NCBI GenBank assembly: GCA_039105265.1
Contig: JAPFFF010000002.1
Coordinates: 5,022,001 to 5,086,000, forward strand
Direction of reading: 5' to 3'
Origin: Tritrichomonas musculus
Lineage: Eukaryota; Parabasalia; Tritrichomonadida; Tritrichomonadidae
Length of the DNA stretch: 64,000 nt
The notes under the pieces were generated by a model that was not told the origin of the DNA, made no database searches, and saw nothing but the letters and a program-made list of their open reading frames with translations. Positions within the stretch are counted from its first letter, which is position 1, and every line of letters starts with the position of its first letter. The position numbers were made by a program, and so were the translations under genes. Shown here in pieces: positions 28,759 through 37,600 of the stretch.

Positions 28759-29547
28759 TTATTGGCTCATACTATTAAAGTATTCTTCAATTAATGTATG
28801 GAGCTTATTGAGATGCTCTATTTTGATATCAACACAGTTACCACTATTGGAAACCTTATAATCATCTGTTCCAAATGATGCTTTTATGATATTCTTGATG
28901 TTTAAATTTGGTGTCATACTAATAGGAAGGTCATCTTTGAAGTAAAATCTTTCGTTTTCATTATTATAATGGTTAACAACTTTTCTCCAAGTACTCTTAT
29001 GACGACGACACAAATGAAGCCTAGTGAAACCTTCTTTATTAATATCCTCTTTGTAAATCAAATAACGGTAATCATTCTTGTGATTTTCTGGAACTGCACG
29101 TGGTTTGAGTTCATCAAGTTGTTGCTGATGTTGTTTGCGTTCACGTTCAAATTGGGAGTCTAAAAGTTTGGCAATATAAATTGCATATAATGGTGATGCC
29201 CACATTGCGATGTGATTGACAAGTAATCGGTGGATATACATTCCTTTTAATTCGTTTGGTAAATTTGGTCGATTTTCATATATTTTTTGGTAGGTCGGAA
29301 TTCCGACCGACCCCTTTTCAGATTCAAATTCTTGTAATAACTCTTTTGTTGATTGATTTTCCAGCCAATGCTTTATTTGTTTAATAGAGTTGCATGCAGT
29401 TATTATGCTTTGAGCTTGGTACAAATCATCTTTGATTGAATGTATGATGCGTAAATGTGTATTATATTGAATAAATTCGTAGTCATCATTAATTCGTACG
29501 ACAAAGTCGTGGGACCAATTGGTCCTTTCTACGTTTATTGAAGCCAT
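28759..29547 (-). CDS. KilA-N domain protein (B2)
   Basis: 262 residues. Residues about 40-145 match the KilA-N pattern: QAQSIITACNSIKQIKHWLE, a variable loop, YQKIYENRPNL, then GMYIHRLLVNHIAMWASPLYA and IAKLLDSQF. KilA-N is a DNA-binding domain common in large DNA viruses and phages. The C-terminal 100 residues (RYLIYKED...HLCRRHKSTWRKV) are a second domain of unknown type, as is usual for KilA-N proteins. The gene sits between the 339-residue and capsid genes; A2 lacks it and instead carries an HNH gene on the other side of its 333-residue gene. Two perfect palindromes lie within the gene (29293-29308, 29512-29525). Confidence 0.8.
   Translation of the reverse strand: MASINVERTNWSHDFVVRINDDYEFIQYNTHLRIIHSIKDDLYQAQSIITACNSIKQIKHWLENQSTKELLQEFESEKGSVGIPTYQKIYENRPNLPNELKGMYIHRLLVNHIAMWASPLYAIYIAKLLDSQFERERKQHQQQLDELKPRAVPENHKNDYRYLIYKEDINKEGFTRLHLCRRHKSTWRKVVNHYNNENERFYFKDDLPISMTPNLNIKNIIKASFGTDDYKVSNSGNCVDIKIEHLNKLHTLIEEYFNSMSQ
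29293..29308. repeat. 16-bp perfect palindrome within the KilA-N gene
   Basis: GGTCGGAATTCCGACC, GC-richer than its surroundings. It encodes part of the loop between KilA-N strands. A second perfect palindrome, GGACCAATTGGTCC, is at 29512-29525 near the gene start. Confidence 0.75.
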
Positions 29548-29601
29548 TTGTTCTGGAGATAAAAAATTATTTTAAAAATAGATTTGCAAAAAAATGTGGG
29601 G

Positions 29602-29617
29602 ACAGCAATTTTGCTGT
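29602..29617. repeat. 16-bp palindrome downstream of the capsid gene
   Basis: ACAGCAA-TT-TTGCTGT lies 7 bp beyond the capsid stop codon on the minus strand. It could form a hairpin in the capsid mRNA tail. No counterpart was noticed after the A2 capsid gene. Confidence 0.5.
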
Positions 29618-29623
29618 TCGCAT

Positions 29624-31642
29624 TTACTCATTAACTTGACTGCCAGCTGGTGTTTCATCATCAACATATTCTAATCCATTAAGTGAAAGTTTAAAGTATG
29701 TATCTCTTGTGAGCCATAATTGAGTTGGAGGTGGATGCACTGTACCTTCTTCGTTAACATTATAGTAAGTATCATTTTGACCTGTATATATTGGTTGACC
29801 ATTTACTTGAACTTGAATATTTCCAAATCCACCATCCAAACCATCATAGCAATATCCTGCTGAAGCACGTTCTGTTTGAATATTGAAAACAAAGCTAGAA
29901 GCATCACTTAAAGTATTTCTATAACGAACTCCATTTGCATCATTCTTTGGCATTGTCATACTATCTTCAAATTCTTTTGTGCATTGTAATGTGATTCCAT
30001 CAAGGTCTCCAGCAGTTAATTGATTTTCAAAGAATCTTGCACCAATTGTGCTAACATTTTCATCTGGGAAGTTCTTACCTCCAATATTGAGATAACAATT
30101 TTGATATACTGGATTCTCGAAAACAGTGAGGTCATTATGATGTTTTGGAAACATAATTGACATTGTAGTAACATTAATTAATGGGATATTCAAAGTAGAT
30201 TTGATACCATTTGCTGCAGGAGCAATTGGGAATGAATGGTAATCAACTTTTTGGGATGGTATTATAATTCCTTCACGTAATATATTTTCAATACCTCTGC
30301 GAGTAGATTCACAGACACCATATCCTTGCATATTTGATTTACATAATGTGATTGTCATTCTGTTTACAGTTAATGTGGCTTTCTGTGATGAATATGTTTC
30401 ATTGTGAAGTTGTGATTTAGCATCATGAATTGCTTGAAGAGTCTGTTTAGCAGAAACAATTGGTGTTTTAACAATTTGCCAAGCATAATATCTTCCATTT
30501 TTGTCAGAATGATTTAATGGTGGTAATGTTACAGCAGGATTATGAACACATATTTCTTCATCAGTTGCACCTGGTTGTAATCCAAATTCTTCAAATTCTT
30601 CCTTTGTGTAACTGAAATTGAATTCCAAATCTGTAAGAATATCAGTGTAACCAGTACTTCCATCATCATTATCCCATTGTTCACCAATTCGATATTGAAT
30701 CTTATACTTGATAGGTGTTGGGGTTGGTTCAGGAGATGGAGATGGTGATGGGTCAGGTGTTGGAGATGGGTCTGGAGATGGAGCACCAGGACCTGGAATT
30801 ATAGCTTCATTACCAATTTGTGTAAATTGATGTTTCAAGTGACCGCGGGCCTTTATTTCTTTCAATCTTTCTAATTCTGCAGATGAGATACTATCATTAT
30901 CTTCTAGATAAGCTTTTGTTTCAGCAACAGTATAAGGGTCTATAGCGGCCCAAACTAATCCTGCGGGTGATACTTGGAAACGAATTGATAAATCACCTAT
31001 GATACCATTAGGGAATAAATCGAATGCTTGTAATGCAAGTAAATCATCGAATGGTACGTTTAAATCAAATTCAACTTGGGATTTACCATTAGATTTGAAT
31101 GAATTGAGGTTAACATAAGCACCAGCAACAGTCTGTGAATAATTTGAAACGTTTTCCCAAAGTGAATGTACAAAACGCCTACGTTTCTTCTCAGTCTCTG
31201 GTTTAACAGTGGAATACAAAAACCCTTCACGAATGCATTCATTTTGCTGATATCCAACGTTTACATTATTATGGAGAATCTCCAAACGGTCAAACAATTG
31301 ATTGGAAGATTTGAGCCCGACAAATAATTTGTAGAAGTTATTTGGGTCATCAATTTGTTGTAATTTTGCTAAATCAGTATTGAGTTGTAAATCTAGTTTG
31401 ATGTGAAAGGTGAGGAATCCTTTATCAACATCAGAAATGAAGTGGTCAGGATGTGTTAAACTGATTTGGGAATACTGTCCTTGATGAAATGGTGCGGGTT
31501 GGTCATGACAATCAACAGTTCTGAATGAAAATGAGCGTGTACCATCATTAGTGTTAATCATTTCACGCATCTTATTAAAAGTGTCAAGTACATTCCCAGC
31601 TTCGATTTTGTAATTATGTGCTCTTTCGTTGCGATACAACAT
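29624..31642 (-). CDS. major capsid protein, double jelly-roll type (B2)
   Basis: 672 residues. Size, position and pattern fit the Polinton major capsid protein: SFSFRTVDCHDQPAPFHQG near residue 40, FYKLFVGLKSSNQLFDRLEIL near 105, DLNVPFDDLLALQAFDLFPNGIIGDLSIRFQV near 200-230, and a second beta-rich half. Between the halves (about residues 284-310) is a Pro/Ser-rich linker of SPDPSPTP type, also in A2 but not in C. The A2 protein (50269-52263) is closely related and the C protein (41635-43317) distantly. It should form the capsid shell. The start ATG is 51 bp from that of the divergent amphipathic gene. Confidence 0.88.
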   Translation of the reverse strand: MLYRNERAHNYKIEAGNVLDTFNKMREMINTNDGTRSFSFRTVDCHDQPAPFHQGQYSQISLTHPDHFISDVDKGFLTFHIKLDLQLNTDLAKLQQIDDPNNFYKLFVGLKSSNQLFDRLEILHNNVNVGYQQNECIREGFLYSTVKPETEKKRRRFVHSLWENVSNYSQTVAGAYVNLNSFKSNGKSQVEFDLNVPFDDLLALQAFDLFPNGIIGDLSIRFQVSPAGLVWAAIDPYTVAETKAYLEDNDSISSAELERLKEIKARGHLKHQFTQIGNEAIIPGPGAPSPDPSPTPDPSPSPSPEPTPTPIKYKIQYRIGEQWDNDDGSTGYTDILTDLEFNFSYTKEEFEEFGLQPGATDEEICVHNPAVTLPPLNHSDKNGRYYAWQIVKTPIVSAKQTLQAIHDAKSQLHNETYSSQKATLTVNRMTITLCKSNMQGYGVCESTRRGIENILREGIIIPSQKVDYHSFPIAPAANGIKSTLNIPLINVTTMSIMFPKHHNDLTVFENPVYQNCYLNIGGKNFPDENVSTIGARFFENQLTAGDLDGITLQCTKEFEDSMTMPKNDANGVRYRNTLSDASSFVFNIQTERASAGYCYDGLDGGFGNIQVQVNGQPIYTGQNDTYYNVNEEGTVHPPPTQLWLTRDTYFKLSLNGLEYVDDETPAGSQVNE

Positions 31643-31693
31643 TTATGATACAAAAAAAGTACTTATTACAGGACTTTTTTCATTATAAAAACA

Positions 31694-31948
31694 ATGGGTA
31701 TCGGAATCTTCAAGAAAATGAAAAATGCTTTTAAATCAGTTGGCAATACAATTAAGAATGTTGCAACTAAAGTCGGTAAAGCGCTTCCTAAAGTTGTTGA
31801 AATTGGTAAAAGAGTTACCAGTGCGGTAAAGCCTGTTTTAGGTGATATACCTCTTATTGGAGACACTATAAGAGCAATTGACACAGGGTTAAATGTTGTC
31901 GATAGAGGAATGAGAATTGGTAAGAGCTTGATAAATGAAGTAGAATAA
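31694..31948 (+). CDS. small amphipathic capsid-associated protein (B2, 84 aa)
   Basis: Begins MGIGIFKKMKNAFKSVG, a basic amphipathic helix, followed by further helices with Gly/Pro breaks (VKPVLGDIPLIGDTIRAID). The A2 relative (50004-50225) shares the pattern and its place beside the capsid gene. The composition recalls the membrane-active segment of adenovirus protein VI and other minor capsid peptides, so a particle-internal or membrane-disrupting role is likely but inferred. Confidence 0.65.
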   Translation: MGIGIFKKMKNAFKSVGNTIKNVATKVGKALPKVVEIGKRVTSAVKPVLGDIPLIGDTIRAIDTGLNVVDRGMRIGKSLINEVE

Positions 31949-31974
31949 AAACAAAAAAATTTTTTTGAAAATAA

Positions 31975-32421
31975 ATGGAATTGGAAGTAATTAACGAAAT
32001 AACTGAAGAAACAAAAAACTTCAAATCCATCGAAGAATTTAATTTGTTCTACCAGAAGCACAAGGACGAGATGAATGGACGCACCACACAGTACCTCAAT
32101 AGAGTATATAAGATTATTACCCCCGATGGTGTTGAATATAGAATAACAAAAAAGAATTGTTCGAAAGAAGGAAATAAGAGAGTTGGGGGTGATATATTTC
32201 TAAAAAAAGTGTTTAAAAAGGAAGACCTAAAAGAGTTAGAACAAGATGTTATCAGAGCTGATATTGAAAGTGTAAAGGATGAGATTAAGCAGATGATATC
32301 GCGCATTCATGCGAATGAGCTTCTAGCGAATCGTATTGAGCAATCAGAGAAAAAAATAATAGAACTAACATCAACTGTGAATCAGATAGCTAAATATATT
32401 AATACTATGAATAATATGTAG
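31975..32421 (+). CDS. conserved Maverick protein, 148 aa (B2)
   Basis: Relative of the 126-residue A2 protein (49587-49967). Shared: NEITEETKNFKSIEEF near the start, YKI..PDGVEYRITKKNC around residue 50, a GGDIFLKK strand and a C-terminal coiled coil (IESVKDEIKQMISRI onwards). It follows the amphipathic gene in the same direction in both families. Role unknown; the coiled coil suggests a trimer or fibre-type structural part. Confidence 0.65.
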   Translation: MELEVINEITEETKNFKSIEEFNLFYQKHKDEMNGRTTQYLNRVYKIITPDGVEYRITKKNCSKEGNKRVGGDIFLKKVFKKEDLKELEQDVIRADIESVKDEIKQMISRIHANELLANRIEQSEKKIIELTSTVNQIAKYINTMNNM

Positions 32422-32422
32422 C

Positions 32423-32656
32423 TTAAATCTTACTATTAATTGGGACCACTGAATGGTTCAAAGAATATGTATGATAGTTGAGTTTTTTTGTAGTTATTGG
32501 AGGCTTTTCATGGTTTATAGTTCCCTTCAAATCTCTCTTCTTGATTATAGGTGCAGAATTGATTCTGGTACGCTCTTTTTGCATTTCCAATTGAAGTCTG
32601 TCGTAGAAATTCATTCTTTTATCATCTCTTATCGTGCGTCTCTGTTGAAAAGACAT
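32423..32656 (-). CDS. conserved small Maverick protein, 77 aa (B2)
   Basis: A basic, mostly disordered protein, relative of the 77-residue A2 protein at 47473-47706: QRRTIRDDKR...KERTRINSAP and a C-terminal LNYHTYSLNHS. The start is only 16 bp from that of the divergent 76-residue gene, and the same tight pair occurs in A2. The conserved C-terminal motif suggests a docking peptide. Function unknown. Confidence 0.65.
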   Translation of the reverse strand: MSFQQRRTIRDDKRMNFYDRLQLEMQKERTRINSAPIIKKRDLKGTINHEKPPITTKKLNYHTYSLNHSVVPINSKI

Positions 32657-32672
32657 TTTTGTATTGAAATAA

Positions 32673-32903
32673 ATGACTGAATTAAGTGATTATAAGAGGG
32701 AAATTCCTGAACTTAAAAGAATCAAACGAGCGCTAAAAGAGAAATGCTACGACTATAAACAGCATCTCAATAACGTAAAATCAGGTATGCTTGGCTCAAA
32801 TGGATTAGCAGTAAGAGAATCGTTAATTGAAGATATTGAATCTTTAAAAGAGAAAGTTCACAAACTCGAAAAAGAATTTGATAGATTAACCAATAAAGAG
32901 TAA
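32673..32903 (+). CDS. conserved coiled-coil protein, 76 aa (B2)
   Basis: Helical throughout, with two heptad-like stretches around a conserved turn KSGMLGSNGLAVRESLIEDI. The A2 relative (47224-47457) shares that turn. The B1 copy is cut by A1 at this gene. The next gene (198 aa) starts 27 bp downstream in the same direction, so the two may be expressed together. Confidence 0.7.
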   Translation: MTELSDYKREIPELKRIKRALKEKCYDYKQHLNNVKSGMLGSNGLAVRESLIEDIESLKEKVHKLEKEFDRLTNKE

Positions 32904-32930
32904 GATGTATAGAGATTTTTTTGCACTGAA

Positions 32931-33527
32931 ATGTCTTTGAATAAAGCACGTATATTGAGCTCAGAAAACGATGCAAGTGTAAAACAGAGTCAAGAAACAA
33001 ATATAGAAATCAAATTAGCTCCTCAACGAGGAAGTACAGTAGCATATCCACAAATACCGTCATTTGATGGGAGGAACGCACCGCAACCACAAAATGTAAA
33101 TTTTACTATACCACAGACCCCACAGGAGGGGTTTGCTTCTCAATACATACCTCCAACCAACAATCTTACCCAAGACCGAGGAATTGCAGATTTAGGAAAT
33201 GAGTTGGATACACTTGAAAAGAAAAACAAATTTTTGGAGTTGCTTGTTGGGATGTATGAGAATAACCCATTAAAGGTAAACTCTTATGTGGTATGTAAAT
33301 CGACATTATTAATGGATATGATAAAGCTGTTGACAGATTGTGATAAAGTTGATTTGGTTATTGAAGATGAAGAACCTGGTTGTTGTGTTGCTAGTGTTGC
33401 AAAACTGATAAAGATTGATAAGATATTAATCACTAAAGATGGTAAATCCGAAGAACTAAAATACTGCTACAATCATGTCTATACAGAGTTTGTCAAATAT
33501 GCAATATCACTCAAATATTGTTGCTAA
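32931..33527 (+). CDS. conserved Maverick protein, 198 aa (B2)
   Basis: Same translation as the B1 copy at 9786-10382, although the first codons differ silently. A disordered Pro/Gln-rich first third, a central helix and a Cys-rich C-terminal domain are seen. Relatives occur in A2 and C, making it one of the few proteins seen in all three families. It precedes the ATPase gene. Confidence 0.75.
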   Translation: MSLNKARILSSENDASVKQSQETNIEIKLAPQRGSTVAYPQIPSFDGRNAPQPQNVNFTIPQTPQEGFASQYIPPTNNLTQDRGIADLGNELDTLEKKNKFLELLVGMYENNPLKVNSYVVCKSTLLMDMIKLLTDCDKVDLVIEDEEPGCCVASVAKLIKIDKILITKDGKSEELKYCYNHVYTEFVKYAISLKYCC

Positions 33528-33547
33528 TTACTTTTTCTTTATAAAAA

Positions 33548-33679
33548 ATGTTTTGTGAGATACTTTTATGTATGATTCTAGCTGTTAATGTTATGGAGTT
33601 ATTTGTAATAATATCGGCATTGAAACCTGATGAACCACCTGAATTAAGTGAAGAGATGCGACAGAAACTTTATTGCTAA
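33548..33679 (+). CDS. 43-aa membrane microprotein (B2)
   Basis: Identical in layout to the B1 frame at 10403-10534: one hydrophobic N-terminal helix (ILLCMILAVNVMELFVIISAL) then an acidic tail. The stop is 3 bp before the ATPase ATG. Family A lacks it. Confidence 0.5.
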   Translation: MFCEILLCMILAVNVMELFVIISALKPDEPPELSEEMRQKLYC

Positions 33680-33682
33680 GAA

Positions 33683-34594
33683 ATGCTTAAACCTACAAAG
33701 TTTGATTATTCGACAGTGTTTTTTTCAGATTCTAGTGATTCAGAAGAGCTATTTGCTGAACCTCAGGTAAAACCCTTTTTTAACATCGACATTGAGATGA
33801 GTAAAGCGTATAAAAAAAATGAATCCAAGATATTGAGTGAATCTATTAGACCAATTGCTAATGGTATCTACGCAAATTATAATTCATTAAACATCATTGT
33901 TGGAGCTCAAGGAAAGGGTAAATCTCATATTGTATTGCGTGATATTATTCAAATATCAAGAATCCCTGGTGCTGCTCATTTAATTGTTTATATTAGTAAG
34001 AATGGAGTTATAAATGATTCAACATTTGAGGCCCAGCGAGAATTGATTAAACTTCCTGTGAAAGTCATATCTGATTCAAATGCTGAGAATTACTTAAAAG
34101 AACTTGATTTATGGAAAGAATTGTATGATAAATACGTTAATAATAATACTCGATTAGATGACAGCTCTGCTGGCCCAAGCTTTGCTTGTGAAGAGAAGAT
34201 AAATAAGATGCTCTCCTTTTTATGTATTTCAAAGACTTCGTCTCGGTCTGCAAAGCCTCTAAATACCATCATTTTATGTGAGGATTTCATTAAATCAAAG
34301 CTATTGAAATCAGCTTATTTTACCAATTATATCACTCAATTACGGCACAAACATTCTATTGTCTATGTTAATGTTCAATTCTTTAAAGCAATACCGACGG
34401 ATTACAAGAATAATTGCACATCTTTCTTCATATTTAATGGATTCTCACGACAGAAAATGGGTTATATATACCAACAAGTTGTTATGCCAATTGAATTCGA
34501 AGATTTGTGGAGGAGATATTGTTGTATGAAAAATCATGATTTCATCTTGGTGAACACACGAGAAGGTAGTATAGAGTTTATTAGTTGTGTGTAA
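33683..34594 (+). CDS. genome-packaging ATPase (B2)
   Basis: 303 residues with Walker A GAQGKGKSH near residue 77 and Walker B NTIILCED near 198. It lacks the 30-bp segment found in B1, showing that this region between the motifs tolerates length change. The segment here still carries a CAAGC-TTT-GCTTG palindrome (about 34176-34188). Same role and neighbours as in B1. Confidence 0.88.
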   Translation: MLKPTKFDYSTVFFSDSSDSEELFAEPQVKPFFNIDIEMSKAYKKNESKILSESIRPIANGIYANYNSLNIIVGAQGKGKSHIVLRDIIQISRIPGAAHLIVYISKNGVINDSTFEAQRELIKLPVKVISDSNAENYLKELDLWKELYDKYVNNNTRLDDSSAGPSFACEEKINKMLSFLCISKTSSRSAKPLNTIILCEDFIKSKLLKSAYFTNYITQLRHKHSIVYVNVQFFKAIPTDYKNNCTSFFIFNGFSRQKMGYIYQQVVMPIEFEDLWRRYCCMKNHDFILVNTREGSIEFISCV

Positions 34595-34608
34595 AAAAAT
34601 CAAAAGGT

Positions 34609-34642
34609 GGTGAACTTGTGGGTGAAACTTCACCTGTTCACC
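34609..34642. repeat. nested inverted repeat GGTGAAC...GTTCACC (B2)
   Basis: B2 copy of the hairpin at 11494-11527, between the convergent ATPase and PolB genes. Confidence 0.55.
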
Positions 34643-34687
34643 TCAACAACATTTTCGGCAAATAAAGCTATCAAATCTTGAGTATAC

Positions 34688-37600
34688 TTAGTATTTCGTT
34701 TGGATATGATAATTATTTGCTGTTAAACCATTAATATAGGGTGCGCATGATTGATTTGGCAATACAATCATTTTTGTATGACATCCTGTGAGAGCATTCT
34801 TGTTTACCGTTATTTTACTCATTTTATTGTTTTGCATCTGAAGATTTATATTCTTACCAAGCTTAATTGATTGATTATCAATAATAGATTTGTAATCGGA
34901 AGACACAATATGATTCTTCTTTAAAGATACACCTTTTAGTTTGAGTGATTTGGTTTGCCCATTACTGTTAAATATAGTATAACATTTAGGTGCAAGAGCT
35001 ATCATGTTTTCACCATATTTTTCAATGGCACATCCCAATATCTTTTTTTCGTCTTGAATAGTGTTGATTGATGGGTTAGGCATGAATTTATATACATTCT
35101 TGTCGTAGAACTCTTTGTTTTTAATAACGTAATCAAATAATTGTTCAGGACCTTCATTTGGGTTCCCAGCAACTGCAAAATATGCTGAATCAGTATCACC
35201 CTCTATAAAATGTAGTCTATCCATATCAAAACAATTATTCATAAAATCGTAATAAAATGTGAGATACCAAAACTTTGCGTTATCAAGAGTCCACAATGAT
35301 TCTTGAATGCATGTATTGCAATGATATGATTTGGGTGATTGTTGAATTAAAAATGTATTATCACTTAATTGTGCTCCACCCATATAAGTTTGAGAGATGA
35401 TATATTGATAAGCTTTATTTGCATCACATATCTTGACTTTACTGAATTTCTCAGAGTTCATCCCATCATATCCATATGAACCATTCATAGATATTTTATA
35501 GAATTTCTCATTCGCTACGCTCAAGTCTCCTTCAGAGCCATTACCTTTACTAACACCACTAATGATATCCTGACGTTTTTGCATAAAAGTGCTAACAAAT
35601 TCATTAAATCCTGTATGAGCTTCATATTGTGAAACAGATTTAACATCATCAATAATCAATCCGTGGTCTAACAGAAACCAGAGATAATAATTTGAGAAAA
35701 TCATGTATTCATCATGAGTATCAAGAAGCATTGTAAGCTTGCGTTCTTCCATATCTGTAGAAGTTAATTTATTTGTTTTCATGTAATTGTACATATAAGT
35801 GCCAATTGTTGATTCATCGTTTTTGATATTGATATTGCGAAACACAGGAGGGAAATTGATAAAATAGTTTATCTTTGAGGTGGGACATTTTAGTTTAACT
35901 TCTGCATAGAACAAATATGATGGTTTATTTGAGAATCTTGAGTAGTTTGTTATGATATCAAGGCATCTCTTTTTTGAAGCTTTATCTTTAACATCAATTC
36001 GTCTAATAAATGCTCCAGGCATATACATTATACCTCCATGATACTTATTAAATTCATGTTTACAAGATGAGAATGATGATGGATACAAAGAATTAAAATC
36101 GATTCCGACGATATGTGTCTGAACATTTTGATTATCACTTGAAATGACTCTGTTGTTTTGAATGTCATAACGGAATTTATTGATGTGAGTTTCATCTTTA
36201 ATATTCACTCGATGCATTACATTAGAGAGCCCTCCTGTGATGGCATTTCGAATGGAGTAGTATTCACGTTCATCATTGATGAGTGTTGGTAAATGATGCA
36301 ATTTACAATATTTTTTTAATTGGATTCGTAGAGCTGTTATTTTAGGGTCATCTCTTTTACGAAGTTTATTACATTCAGCACATGCTAATAAGCAGTTATC
36401 AATTTGGTGACCTTTATTATTGTCAATTCTATCTAATGTAGGCTTATTTTGATATGTAAAATGTTCATGACATAAATGGCATTTCCCTTTATTTGGGTCG
36501 TCATACATTTTCATAAAAGCTTCAAAATCATTTTCTGACACACATTTTGTTAAATCTCGTTGTGGTTTTTTAGGGTTTAATCTATTGTATTTCTCATCTT
36601 GATTATAATAACTATCACATTTATATTGCCACCATTTCTTGCTTGGTTTGAATGTATTGTATTTATTTGTAATCCCAATGTTGTTTCTTGGATTACTGTC
36701 TTCGCCAGAGCCTCGCATCCACTCGTCAAAATCTTTATAAGCCAAAGCATATTTGATGCACGAAGCATTCTTTGATAATGAGAGATTTGAAAGTAAATCA
36801 ACATTGTATTGAGCATTGAGTGCTATTAAATTATCAATAGGTTTAATCATCATTTCAACATCATTATCATTGTATGCTAATAGGTAGTCCCATCGTGTTG
36901 CAAAACGTTTTGAATCTTCAAGATAAGCATCATATTCTTCTTTAGTGAGAGGATTCTTTTGATTGAGATAGCTATAAAAATCATCATATGAAAATGGTTC
37001 TGATTTTGATAATACTTCATTGTAGTTCTTATCGTTGATTGCTTCGTAAGGAAACACACCTTTTTCACTATTATTGTTGCCAAAATCTTCACCAAATTGC
37101 TTTAATGTACCTCCTGCAACAAATGACTGGGCGTCTATGAATCTCAACTTTGTTGGATAATTATCTGATGTGAGAATGAATTGTTTTAATGAAGATAGGG
37201 TTCCTATTATTGAATTTGATTCGACTTTCCAGCTAACTTCGCTCCCTACAACTTCATCGAAAAAGGAATAATTGAAATATTGTTTAAAGAGATTACTGTC
37301 AAAACGTGATGAGTTGAACCCTAATACAGTAATTACATTCATATTTTTGTTAATAGAGGTGTCCGGTAAGAATGATTCATAATATGATATCTTATCTGCA
37401 TAGACTTTCATTGATTGCTCGAACAACCATTTTATCCATTGTGGTATGAACTCTTGAGAGTCTCTTAATGAGAAATTCTTTGTTGTCAAACCACTTAAAG
37501 TCTTCACACAAGATGAAACTGATAACGGAATTAACCTTGAATTTATTGTTGTTGAGTTAGAGATTGATTTATTTATTGATTGCTCCATTGTTTCGAAATC

